Shown here in pieces: positions 21,501-28,694 of a stretch of 64,000 nucleotides of DNA (its first letter is position 1; every line of letters starts with the position of its first letter). Source of the DNA: Epithemia pelagica (Eukaryota; Bacillariophyta; Bacillariophyceae; Surirellales; Surirellaceae); contig OX337231.1 in assembly GCA_946965045.2 (NCBI GenBank), positions 3,348,001 through 3,412,000 of the forward strand, given 5' to 3'. The notes under the pieces were generated by a model. The model worked only from the letters and a program-made list of their open reading frames with translations, ran no database searches and was not told the DNA's origin. A program made the translations under genes and the position numbers.

Positions 21501-22110
21501 AGAGAACAATGTCGGTTGGAGTCTTTTCCGGATGGTTCAAACAAAAATTCAAGGCGGTCCTTCCAGTTCCCTTTTGTTGTTTCAGCAAACCTCCTTTCAT
21601 ATGTTGCAATTTGGAATTTCCAGGATTGGCAGCAGCTTCTTCGTCTCCCACGACCGAATTGGCAATCCGTCTCCAAAACGACTTTTGTTGCTTTTGTGTT
21701 TCTTCGTCGTTGCGGATCACCACTTGCGTGTCTTGTTGTGAGACGGCCAAGGATAAAATGCCACGCAGATGTTCCCACCGATTGAATTGAATGGCAGTGG
21801 TAATCTCTCGGAACCAGTCCATCGAGTCCTCATCGCCATGATTGCGACGCCGTCGTCGTCGGCTTCGATTCGCCGTGTCCAAACTGTATTTCGGATGTGA
21901 CTCGGGGGACGGTGTGGTTTTTGGTGTGGCGCTTTCCACCTGCATGGTTGTAGGGAGTTTTGCTTTCTTGGACGAGACAAGATTAGGGAAGATTGTCAAT
22001 CGTTCTGGACACAGACAGGAGGCCAAAGTTCTCACGTCTGCTTGGTTGGAGTTCACACCTGCCGCTACCCACGATTTCTTTCCATGGCCACAATGGCGGA
22101 GAGTTTGCAT
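15550..22110 (-). CDS. Giant ankyrin-like RING-finger protein, putative E3 ubiquitin ligase (~2,186 aa)
   Basis: The frame is open through 6.5 kb. The first ATG is 22110; ATG 21945 (MQVESATPKTTPSPE) is an alternative start. The N-terminal ~1,000 residues contain degenerate ankyrin-type units with GRLPLHLA, GSLPIHLA, GKVPLHLA and YTLHMAVLN signatures. The middle ~1,000 residues are acidic/Ser-rich and disordered, with repeated SFAT motifs (KSFATEGS, KSFATSDRSFATYEEKSFAT). The C-terminus is a C3HC4 RING finger: CLICEQNPRVVVMKPCFHLS, then CADC, then CPLC, within the last 60 residues, as in cIAP/MUL1-type RINGs. A substrate-binding ankyrin part plus RING suggests ubiquitin ligase activity. Substrate and location are not evident. 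The length is very large for this architecture. Confidence 0.82.
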   Translation of the reverse strand: MQTLRHCGHGKKSWVAAGVNSNQADVRTLASCLCPERLTIFPNLVSSKKAKLPTTMQVESATPKTTPSPESHPKYSLDTANRSRRRRRRNHGDEDSMDWFREITTAIQFNRWEHLRGILSLAVSQQDTQVVIRNDEETQKQQKSFWRRIANSVVGDEEAAANPGNSKLQHMKGGLLKQQKGTGRTALNFCLNHPEKTPTDIVLYLIRLEPRAAAIPEQASSGGRFPLHTAVMNQMHLEVIAGLVEAYPAGISELDAQQQSPLSYACERAKADTNLPDAPRNFWMAQKELPPPPTESADEDDSVRAANQWQEEQVDRWSIVHWLLLASATHPQTSLTVGGKRPMLVESLVFAAPPAVISLLIGASVGYLTFEKRATAFAGTTLYTCIYRHYPLTILVSLCLQCPRDVRLVQDETGMGLVAAQFVAGFFRKLSAVTEEWVLVTDFVEQAAHLLQQGSLPPQDDHPGFWDWWKKMEFLIAFGTGQKLSADKNYPSQYLLHAALSNSDVPPLVSRLLLALYPDSMALTTPAPSDMEGSLPIHLACVTPDYIPRNYELQLEGSYVCSNLSSSSLSTTEIVTHADHSCVHQRYKGRLPLHLAIAAGKLGSLQPLVNAAPETLLCRDPGTHLVPFLHVAAVGTGLEQEAEGALFGPNGKYNAHSRWAFSARNKYTHHVWRGLSDRQRSNAVQKQYFVSEVLERTSTVFQLLRWAPSVVEAAAGPKASHKKKGPIREARDDSGMGTVAQHYLNYLFHKAGSDGAHRKPVEEHIRNLEAAIDLAPKGDWSSLSPEFERWWNKMRFWIKYCCPKPSPRLLSHSNSIVSIFLPTSNEQYTLHMAVLNPDTPPTVVELILAVSVASASLPIPGTHVLPLHLAVQTCPYIPRHYETNLRSQQSLISLLVDAYSQAVSETTDEGKVPLHLAIQAGRVHWEDELEPLVQPDPGVLRRRDPTTNLYPFQLMAVKREFTREDRVRFLFMARNEGSLADWNKLSPFEQTNAVYQHQKNHDRNVLSSIFELLRADVTMIQPARQETASYVATERSRVFPNAAAEEEEEGTETSAATERRGAHSYLADHDHTDTSKSLTEADTIYSSSNNAHSPTPPLASPIRHLLDPNAGNTRQIQGYIPAVLGSPRRKQTGPVDASVNSEATPLPDLDSIAISNAGIPDLDSSGHGSEMLELESQGSNRSSRSGLERTPSKATLSSQGSRVQDGPEKTTLMSLLSKHETRTPAVGDVYECDASILSNLDVMSTLSSTLHNVTAHSMVNVTAHSMAAGNNTLLAAESFDEEEGSDDSVSVTEGGESSAYEFACESDIGDASCTFAGDESSAALSLPVPSDLLRAVDHENESDSEDSEYGGLVTFEYRRRSRDSLEEREASFARLPVSIRASGQIAEMSTATGTTQQTKGRAAPKRTKSVASSQSSDTFKRGSVTSLRSHLSDLTTSHKGGESKHTFKSFATEGSTKTIKSFATSDRSFATYEEKSFATGSLSGASQASPKESKSERNSDYGRTENERHGVKGKISDIAEDELVQKKSEGNGNNLYSSSHGRSEPAHSNSVRSGDNSYRSMTLPFDMIDAGAVGMVWLGDDTELKETRNKNKTSITEGNRGHGLLETTLDESKEMILFVDSDHSKRSVSQRSSKSVSFRALGTNNLVSCDDGSESSSVMEFVADSRRPKSVLADGDNSDESSVEEDILIEIEGKDEAVINKVEGDKNGIEVEQKENIWNEKSSTAALEPEKRGPALSNDTHGHSLGKPNGTKIELPKGDKKETQPGLLAESSNAEDRLNKGRELTRGHSVKELVNLFDKQPESPKVNTKPERVQSVGNTKPESSYVIARDDDLGHETSMEDFSHKNHDHGLETDAVQISAKNPHVQAKPLKDSAVDQESTNESVDSAVSADGHPSDGDSNSLDSMSECSGGLQVTASIPAPERDGLVQDTSEPKSSFPVSNAGHTNGTHHDTNPIASKGKGAETSRTVVSEKDHNPLVVSSESLSVAQSDTIDELSTCSSHRSYSVAEMPRRKDDHVAQFDRLTMRWVQKQPGPQSVSESSTLSTGPKKRMTFDRVAFRWKEVVDETGEHEEEDSIASSVSSTPDAKGKGQQRKRKQPSIKLNLGTKSPSLNKPLGSIPEQQSGKDKDASAANDFLCLICEQNPRVVVMKPCFHLSICADCSSKFDHIDTCPLCQNEVTGRIQLNK

Positions 22111-22775
22111 ATTTTCTTCCAGACGAGCAATCAATCAAGTCATACTCTTTTGTCGAGCCGGCCGGCGTCTCTGTGCCTCCCGTTATGTCTATTGCCCTTT
22201 TGGTCTTTGGTCTGATCGTGGACACACCACCAAACGGGAAGCGACTCCACGCACATGCAATGAGAAGAAAGCTCGCGTTCCGCTTTCAATGTGGTCAGTG
22301 CTCCCAAAATGAATAAGTGCGAACGAAAAAACGTGGAAACGGAGCAAAAGGCCCATCCAAGGATCAGTTGGGAGCGAACGAAATGCCCAATTGAGCAATG
22401 TATTAATTATTATTGCTACTCCTTCTCGTACTCGTACTCGTACTTCCATGAAGGCCCAAATCAATAAAACACCCAATGAAATGTCATAACGAACAGAGGA
22501 AAAATCAACGAGTACAGGGCAATAGTTAGGTCCCCATCTTAACACTCCCTACGGAAATTCCCAACCATAGACTGGGACACCCGTGATTTTGGTTCCCACT
22601 AGAGAATTTTACCTATTCCGGCAACTGGGTAGCTAGGGCTGATCGCTGTTTTAGCTAGCTAGCTTTATTTTCTGTACTCTTATTATAGTAATGTAACGAC
22701 ACGTGCTTAAATCAAATAATTAAGTTAACAATTTCTTTTTCGATGTCGCAACTGAGTCGTGGATTGGGATAATCG
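22111..22775. other. Intergenic region upstream of the ankyrin-RING gene
   Basis: This contains the promoter side of the ankyrin-RING gene. A (TACTCG)n-type simple repeat at about 22424-22446 and an AGCTAGCTAGCT stretch near 22660 are present. No gene is seen. Confidence 0.5.
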
Positions 22776-22833
22776 CTAAATGTTTCGAGTTTGTGTCATG
22801 TCTTGTTTCGGGTTGGTCCCGTATTTAACGGCT

Positions 22834-22960
22834 GGTTTCGACTTTGTTTCGACTTTGTTTCGACTTTGTTTCGACTTTGTTTCGACCTGGTGTCGACTTT
22901 GTTTCGGCTTGTTTCGGTTGGTATCGACTTTGTTTCGACTTTGTTTCGGTTTGTTTCGAC
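22834..22960 (+). repeat. Left array of 11-bp repeat TTTCGACTTTG
   Basis: About 11 units of GTTTCGACTTT and variants (GTTTCGGCTTT, GTGTCGACTTT) lie head to tail. The same motif in the same orientation recurs at 27029-27184, so the two arrays bracket the four genes between them. Because 11 is not a multiple of 3, three units make 33 bp and the array is open in several frames on both strands. Confidence 0.9.
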
Positions 22961-23100
22961 CCATGATGGCGAACACAATAATCAACCATGGTCGCTCAAT
23001 GTCGCTAATGGTGGCACGATGAGTGACTCGAGCGAGTGAGAGGGGAGATTCTTGTTCACCGCAGGGACAGTCATAAAACAAAGCAACAGACAAGACAAAT

Positions 23101-23559
23101 ATGGTGGAGAAGAAATCGTCGAATCTTCCACCCATCAATGAAAGAAAGGGGGCAAGGATCAAGATTGTGCTGGGAGACTACAAGGGATTGCGAGCATGGG
23201 TGGACACGGCGAAGGAATGCACTCGCCTCTACACGTATGTGATCATCCAAGTGAAAACAAGTCCTACGGTTCTGAAGGCAACAAGGATTCTACACACAAG
23301 TTTTGTGATGGAGGCTGATGTCCGGCTCCCATCAAACAAGGAGGAGGCAATGCTTTTTGAGAATGCAGACATTATGGAGATGTTCATGGTGCTCACAAGG
23401 AAAATGGCTGAGTTCGAGGAGATCTCAGGATCAGGAGAAGGAGGAAAACGAATTGCAACTCTGTTCTTGTCATACCTCAATAGAGCCATTGCTGCACAGA
23501 ATGCCTTACCCAATGAAAAGGCCCGCTGGCGTCGCATCAAGTTCAAGGGACAGCATTAG
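23101..23559 (+). CDS. KOW-like small protein of the bracketed element (152 aa)
   Basis: The ATG is at 23101. The N-terminal third, KGARIKIVLGDYKGLRAWVD, resembles a KOW/SH3-like nucleic-acid binding strand pattern (G-x-x-I-x-I-x-x-G-x-Y-K-G). The rest is helical (ENADIMEMFMVLTRKMAEF) and ends in a basic tail (KARWRRIKFKGQH). It starts 140 bp after the left 11-bp array and converges with the next gene. Its place in a transposase cluster suggests an accessory DNA-binding protein; this is inference. The KOW match is tentative. Confidence 0.6.
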   Translation: MVEKKSSNLPPINERKGARIKIVLGDYKGLRAWVDTAKECTRLYTYVIIQVKTSPTVLKATRILHTSFVMEADVRLPSNKEEAMLFENADIMEMFMVLTRKMAEFEEISGSGEGGKRIATLFLSYLNRAIAAQNALPNEKARWRRIKFKGQH

Positions 23560-23643
23560 CATACATGAATAACTAATAGGAGTAGTGCATTTCAAACAAA
23601 GAATTCGCTTTTACTATGTAGTCAATTACTAGGGGCGTACTGG

Positions 23644-25032
23644 TTAGTCTTCAAACATGCTCTTGGCCTCGGCCTCCTTCTTCTTCTCAGATTGCTTACC
23701 ACCAATCTTTTTGCCTCCCTTGAGAGCAATGCGCCAAAACAGGGTCATGGCCAGGATTTCTTTGTTGAAGAGGTTTTCTGGGTGGTCCTTCTTTAGCTTG
23801 AGAGGGTTCTTGGTGACTGGCACGATGTTATCGTCCAACGAGAAAATCTTGTTCTCAAGCTGAACGCCGGGCGGGAAAACCATGATCCAGTAGGCACTAG
23901 CACGCCAGTGTTCTTTGGACTCTTCAATCGCAACCTCAGTCGCACTGTGTGCGTTGAAAGTTGCGTCACACTTGATCTTCGACTCCCTGCCAATCCCCGT
24001 ATGGTAGCGCTCCGTATCACGAATCCAAAAATCTTGAGCGGGGCCCCTGAAACGGATGAGTCGTCCTTTCCACATCTCGTTGTAGTCGTCCGTTGGGATG
24101 TCCGCTTCCCAGTCGTTCATATCCGGGCAGGCAACGGGCTCTTGGTTGATGTTTTCGACGAACTGGACATCGAACTCGCGGTGTCGCTCGGCCATCTTGT
24201 CTAGACGGATCGGAATCACCCATGGATTCTTGACTGTACCATTCTGGTTCACAAACCAGGCAGTGGGTACAAAGGCATGTGCCACGTTGGTACGGGCGGC
24301 CTGGGCAACAAGAGGAGAAAGGCGTCCGAAGCGATGCTGTTGTTGGCCAGGGTTAAAGCCACCAGCATGCGCAACAGGACAGGGTGGAGTGTGAAACATC
24401 CTCACAGCTTCTTGGTTTTGGGCCGCCGGGAGAGATGGGACGCTGGCCCTTGCAGCAGGCTTCCTGTCGTCGGCAAGAGAAACCTGGCCAAAGTCTGCTT
24501 CAAGCTGGTCCACGTTGTCATTTGCAAAGGGATTTCCAATCCCAACCATCGCATATGGGTCTTCTTCTTCTTCGTCGGGAACGATGATCTCTTTATCAGA
24601 CGCGTTGCCGGAGAAGGCTGGTTTGTCGGGGTAGGCTGGTTTCTTGTTCATCTCTTCGAGGCTTTTGGGACCGGGTGTCACACCAATCTTTTTCAAGTAT
24701 GCAATGTAGGCCCTGATTGAGCGGCCCTTGCACTTTGCCCAACGTTGCTGCACTTGCCTGCGAAGCACGGTTCCTTCGGCTCCAAATGTGGTCGGGTTGG
24801 CTGAACACAGTGCCCAGAGGTCAAATGATTCCCTTGTCTCGCCGGACAGTTCAAAGGCTTCAAGGAGGGTCTTGGTTTTCTCAGCACTCAATCCACCTGG
24901 CGCCGGCTTCTTTCGTTGCAAGGTTCCAATCGACGGTTGTTCTTGCTGATCTTGGGCCTCACTGTTGACAGAGTCAACAACCCAATCTTCCTCTTCGTTG
25001 ATTTGCGAAAGTTTGTCTTGTGAGATCTCCAT
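23644..25032 (-). CDS. Unknown mobile-element-associated protein (462 aa)
   Basis: The first ATG is 25032. The N-terminal ~60 residues are acidic. Then a helical module (SAEKTKTLLEAFELSGETRE, LRRQVQQRWAKCKGRSIRAY, AYLKKIGVTPGPKSLEE) is followed by an acidic stretch (VPDEEEEDPYAMVG) and a globular C-terminal ~220 residues with many Trp/Phe (WVIPIRLDKMAERH, FRGPAQDFWIRD, YWIMVFPPGVQLENKIF). It ends in a Lys-rich tail. I recognise no catalytic motif. It lies between the KOW-like gene and the transposase gene, from which it diverges, so it is probably part of the same or an adjoining mobile element. Confidence 0.6.
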   Translation of the reverse strand: MEISQDKLSQINEEEDWVVDSVNSEAQDQQEQPSIGTLQRKKPAPGGLSAEKTKTLLEAFELSGETRESFDLWALCSANPTTFGAEGTVLRRQVQQRWAKCKGRSIRAYIAYLKKIGVTPGPKSLEEMNKKPAYPDKPAFSGNASDKEIIVPDEEEEDPYAMVGIGNPFANDNVDQLEADFGQVSLADDRKPAARASVPSLPAAQNQEAVRMFHTPPCPVAHAGGFNPGQQQHRFGRLSPLVAQAARTNVAHAFVPTAWFVNQNGTVKNPWVIPIRLDKMAERHREFDVQFVENINQEPVACPDMNDWEADIPTDDYNEMWKGRLIRFRGPAQDFWIRDTERYHTGIGRESKIKCDATFNAHSATEVAIEESKEHWRASAYWIMVFPPGVQLENKIFSLDDNIVPVTKNPLKLKKDHPENLFNKEILAMTLFWRIALKGGKKIGGKQSEKKKEAEAKSMFED

Positions 25033-25453
25033 GTTTGTTTGTCGAATGGGCAAACGGAGAGAAAACAATCTCCTGGGATCGAGCGAGTGAGTCGTCTACC
25101 TACCGAGATTGCCAATCCTGGTTTGGCATCTACATCAATGGATAACAAATAAACATCGTTTGATTGTCATGTGCATATGTAATAGGATGTCTATTTCGGC
25201 GCAGCCTTCTTTGCTTGTGCTCACGAGTTGAGAACTCGTGAATCTGCAGGCGCATCATGTGTCTCTCCTACTACCCACGGGTCCTAATCATGGGGGTCCC
25301 CCGCCGTGTGAGACAGGCGTGGAGTTCTTGAACACTTTTGTGACAGAAGACAGAAACCTACCTACTAGTGAGTGACCTTCCCGAGTGCCAATAGAGTTCT
25401 TGTCCCCAAGAATCCATCATTGCATTCGTCACCACATTTTCAACAATCAAAGA
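25033..25453. other. Divergent intergenic region with short hairpin
   Basis: This separates the 462-aa gene (minus) from the transposase gene (plus). A 9-bp stem with 3-nt loop (TCACGAGTT-GAG-AACTCGTGA) lies at 25221-25241, and GGGGGTCCCCC lies near 25289. Both could be protein-binding or hairpin sites. No gene is seen. Confidence 0.55.
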
Positions 25454-26377
25454 ATGTCTCTTCAACCGTCGGAAGTCCTCGAAAGGGGCCTACGGCTTCT
25501 TCATGTGGATGATGCGGGCAAATTGACATTGGAACGACGACGACTCAAGTTTACGAAGCACTACGGGTCTCACCCGTTGGTGATTGCTGCGCAATGGTTC
25601 AACCTATGCCACGCAACAGACGACAATGGCGAGGAACTACTATCTACGAATGAAATCAAAAGAGGAGGATTCAAGATGTTCATGGTTGCACACTTTTTCC
25701 TCTACAAGTACACGAGAAATAGTGAGCAGCTCAGTGATCGCTTTGACATGTGTGAGTGCTATGCGAGAGGAGAGCATTTGTGGGGGTGGATTCGGAAAAT
25801 TGCGTTTCTCCAGAAGAAGGTAATTTTCTGGCCGAGAATTCTTGACAGTCCCGAGTCTGAGGTTAATGTGTTGTCCGTGGATGGTGTCGACAAAAAAGTT
25901 TTCGAGCGCAAGCACAAGACTCAAATGCTTCCGTTCGATCGTGGGAACTGCTCTCACAAGCATGCGCACGGTGCTCTGAAATACCAAATTGTTTTGGCAG
26001 CACATCGACCGAGGTGTGTTCACATATATGGCCCCGTGCGTGGGGGAATGGGGGGCTTGGAGATGCTCGAACGGTCCGGCGTGTTGGAACGACTCAAGCC
26101 AGGCAAATTGATTGTGGCTGATCGTGGGTACATTAAGAAGGAGTACAGTGGGAAAATATCCTGGCCCAATCCCCATGAAGATTCCAAACAAGCCAATAAC
26201 CTCAAGAGCCGGATCCGTCTTCAGCATGAAAGTTTCAATGGAAAAATGGCTACTTTTGGATGCCTCAACCAGACATGGAGGCATTCGGACAAGAAACACG
26301 GCATAGCATTTCGTGCAGTCGCTGTGACAGTTCAGTATGCACTTGACAATGGCACAAGTCTCCTATTTGAGCCGTAG
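25454..26377 (+). CDS. DDE superfamily transposase (DD35E, PIF/Harbinger-like), 307 aa
   Basis: The ATG is at 25454; the frame upstream opens only with GTG. Candidate catalytic residues are D143 (LSVDGVDKK), D223 (IVADRGY) and E259 (RIRLQHESFNGKM), with 35 residues between the second Asp and the Glu, the classic DD35E spacing. The R-x-R-x-x-H-E-x-F-N block is typical of DDE_Tnp_4-type transposases. The N-terminal ~120 residues (HYGSHPLVIAAQWFNL, FLYKYTRNSEQLSDRFD) probably bind DNA. The intact frame means the element may be recently active. It converges with the 198-aa gene at 26426-27022, mirroring the two-protein set-up of Harbinger elements. Confidence 0.82.
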   Translation: MSLQPSEVLERGLRLLHVDDAGKLTLERRRLKFTKHYGSHPLVIAAQWFNLCHATDDNGEELLSTNEIKRGGFKMFMVAHFFLYKYTRNSEQLSDRFDMCECYARGEHLWGWIRKIAFLQKKVIFWPRILDSPESEVNVLSVDGVDKKVFERKHKTQMLPFDRGNCSHKHAHGALKYQIVLAAHRPRCVHIYGPVRGGMGGLEMLERSGVLERLKPGKLIVADRGYIKKEYSGKISWPNPHEDSKQANNLKSRIRLQHESFNGKMATFGCLNQTWRHSDKKHGIAFRAVAVTVQYALDNGTSLLFEP

Positions 26378-26425
26378 ATTCATCCATAAATTCAATGTAG
26401 TTGAGATTTGGTTTTCTACTATGTT

Positions 26426-27022
26426 TTACTTGTAGGCTAGGATGTGGTTTGCAAGTTCTCGGCGTCGCATCAATTCGTCCATTGGAGAGACAGCAGGTAG
26501 ATTGAGCTTCTGTTTGGCTTCCTCTTCCTTGAGCCGCAAGTAGTTGAAGTAGCGCACTCGTCTCACTTCTTGGTAGATTCGAAACTTGAAGATTTCTAGC
26601 TTGAATGCCATATAGGCGGGACGCGTCTTCCTCAGTGCCATGGGCGTCAATTTCAAGTGAACGCCATTGGCCACGTCCATCCGGAGAAGCTTCTTTGCTG
26701 GATGGACGTCGAAGACCAGCTCTCCACGGCAGTTCCGGTCCTTTCTTGGATGGACGTGACGGTCAACATGGTGCGCCTTGTGGTCACGGTCCACCAATTC
26801 CTGCGCGTTGTTTGATTGTTTGCGGTGGTCCTTCAGTCGTTCCTTGAATTGATCGAAAGGAACATTCGCAAACTCGGGAAGCTTCTTGTAGAACACAAAC
26901 AAGTGGTCAGCCGGAACTGCATCCATGCTGTGAAGGAGACCGCCTGGCTCAAGATCTCGAATAAGGATGGCTCGTGCTGCACTGCGACGCCAGTCAATCC
27001 ACTCAGACCTTCGTGGCGGCAT
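26426..27022 (-). CDS. Transposase-associated protein of unknown function (198 aa)
   Basis: The first ATG outside the repeat array is 27022 (MPPRRSEWIDWRRSAARAIL). An in-frame upstream stretch through the 11-bp array would add about 58 Lys/Asn/Ser-rich residues from a TTG or an ATG at 27175. Features are a W-x-x-S-x-A-R-x-x-L-x-x-D-L-x-x-G motif, FYKKLPEFANVPFDQFKERL, a His-rich stretch (HKAHHVDRHVHPRKDR) and a helical basic C-terminus. This family is one I associate with transposase-bearing loci of diatoms, but its role is unknown; an accessory DNA-binding or targeting factor is inference. Confidence 0.65.
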   Translation of the reverse strand: MPPRRSEWIDWRRSAARAILIRDLEPGGLLHSMDAVPADHLFVFYKKLPEFANVPFDQFKERLKDHRKQSNNAQELVDRDHKAHHVDRHVHPRKDRNCRGELVFDVHPAKKLLRMDVANGVHLKLTPMALRKTRPAYMAFKLEIFKFRIYQEVRRVRYFNYLRLKEEEAKQKLNLPAVSPMDELMRRRELANHILAYK

Positions 27023-27028
27023 GGCTTG

Positions 27029-27184
27029 GTTTCGACTTTGTTTCGAGTTGGTTTTGGTTTGTTTCGGCTTTGTTTCGACTTTGTTTCGGTTGGTTTCGGG
27101 TTGTTTCGACTTTGTTGCGACCTTGTTTCGACTTTGTTTCGACTTTGTTTCGACGTTGTGTCGTGGTTTCGACATTGTTTCGAG
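27029..27184 (+). repeat. Right array of 11-bp repeat TTTCGACTTTG
   Basis: About 13 units and variants of GTTTCGACTTT run head to tail, in the same orientation as the array at 22834-22960. The array begins 7 bp outside the start codon of the 198-aa gene. Confidence 0.9.
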
Positions 27185-27260
27185 CCAGCAGGTCAAGGCT
27201 TTTTTGGCGAAACCCTATATTAACGGTCATAATAAATGTTGGTCTTGATGCAAGATCAAG

Positions 27261-28430
27261 TCTCATTAATACTTGTAATCAACGGAAATCGAATTCTTAA
27301 GTACAACTCTCATTGTATTGTAGGTAGTCGCTGAAATCACACTGTACTGAATAGGAAGACTACTATGAAAGCGGAAAAGTCCATACCGCTGCCAAAGTAG
27401 CGGGTGTCCCTGACGTGGTGTGTTGTTACTCGGAAGCTACCACAAAACTACATCGAATACTCGTGTAATTATTCGTAATGGCCAAAAAGACAAACACTGC
27501 AGCAAACGAGACCAACACGACAAGAGAGACATCCAATCTTCTGTGGACTTGCAATCTATGGTCCTCATCAAGATGTGGAAACGAGAGCAACCACACGCGT
27601 TTCTCGACCACTGCGATTATCACTGAAAGCGCTTGCTCTGATTCTTGTTCGTTGGAGCAACTCTTGTTGGAAGTCCACGCCTCAAGAAACTAGGCGTGTT
27701 GTGTCGTTTCAACTTCATGGCCCCTTCAGCGCACTGCATCTATACTCTCAAGTTGCGTACAGGAATCCCATTGCCTTGCGCACGAGATCCATCTACAACC
27801 TTGAATTGGGACTGAGATGTTCCCGTCCCTCGTTGTGCAACCCATCCTATTAGCGCAATGGTCCGAAGAGCAATACCACAACTATGTAGGATAGCTTATC
27901 GTGGATGTGAGCAGAAATTCATAATTTCTCCACTCCTAGGAAGTGAAGTCCTTGTGTGAGAAAAAACTAGTAGCAGCACTACTACTTTCCTCCTCTCTCG
28001 AGCTCTAGGGGTAGTTTTACGAAGTTACAAAACCTGGCGAGTAAAGAGTAAAGACATAATTCAAGGCTTCCTACCTCCTACATGATGTGTATGAGTCTAT
28101 TCGTAAGTTGCAAGCTGGACATGAAAGAGACTTCTTTTGATTTTCACTTTTCACGTCGTCCAGAGACATGGTCCGAAGGGGGCGACGCACGGACGAGAAG
28201 CGAGGCTCATGTGAGATGTGGGATCAAAAAATGGATGCGCCATGACCATGACCATGACCGCCATGACTTTTTCTTACTCGTACTCGTACTTATACAATCT
28301 ATCTTACTCTGGATTAATGAATGTCTCTCCGGGACCAAATCTATTTATTTCGCAATAGTGACTGGTGACGTCATAGCATAGGTTCTCATTGCAGTAATTT
28401 CATCGAAATTGCTGTGACCTGGCGATCGTC
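27261..28430. other. 1.2-kb intergenic region, no gene seen
   Basis: The stretch lacks a convincing coding frame. It contains a TACTCGTACTCGTACT simple repeat at about 28275-28291 and a CRE palindrome listed separately. Confidence 0.5.
28366..28373. promoter_or_regulatory. CRE palindrome TGACGTCA
   Basis: A full bZIP/CREB-type palindrome lies 58 bp upstream of the ATG at 28431. Diatoms use TGACGT-type CO2/cAMP-responsive elements upstream of carbon-concentration genes. Function here is inferred from the motif alone. Confidence 0.4.
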
Positions 28431-28691
28431 ATGAACCCTCCGATTATGGAAAGCTACGAACGAGACTTGAGGTTGCAGGGTTTGATTCGTCAGGTTTCTT
28501 CGCCCAATAAAATTTTGGAACTGGACGCAAAGGTGCTTCCATCACATTTTTCTAGCCCGCAAAGTGCATTCGGTATTGCCGCTAGAAACTTCGTTGCATT
28601 CACCTCCGCCTCCCATCAGCTGCCCCAGTGGAGAGACCATTTCACAAGCAATCGTGTGTCCAAAAGATCAATTGAAGACATCTACAAGTGA
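28431..28691 (+). other. Upstream open frame (86 codons) in frame with the TPR-like gene
   Basis: The ATG at 28431 opens MNPPIMESYERDLRLQGLIR... and stops at TGA 28689-28691. The next ATG, 28695, is in the same frame one codon later. It may be the N-terminal exon of the TPR-like gene with an unrecognised intron, an independent small gene, or part of a coding sequence interrupted by a stop. A CRE palindrome lies just upstream. Confidence 0.4.
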
Positions 28692-28694
28692 AGC

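Larger units (their letters stand above)
22780..27260. mobile_element. Four-gene DDE-transposase region bracketed by 11-bp repeat arrays
   Basis: Direct arrays at both ends enclose two convergent gene pairs: KOW-like with the 462-aa protein, and transposase with the 198-aa protein. I could not find terminal inverted repeats or a target-site duplication, so the borders are only those of the arrays. It may be one composite element or two adjoining ones. Confidence 0.55.

Noticed and set aside
22776-23162. Repeat-encoded frames in the left 11-bp array (80-128 codons)
   Set aside because: Open frames exist in several phases on both strands because of the array itself, so they are not evidence of genes.
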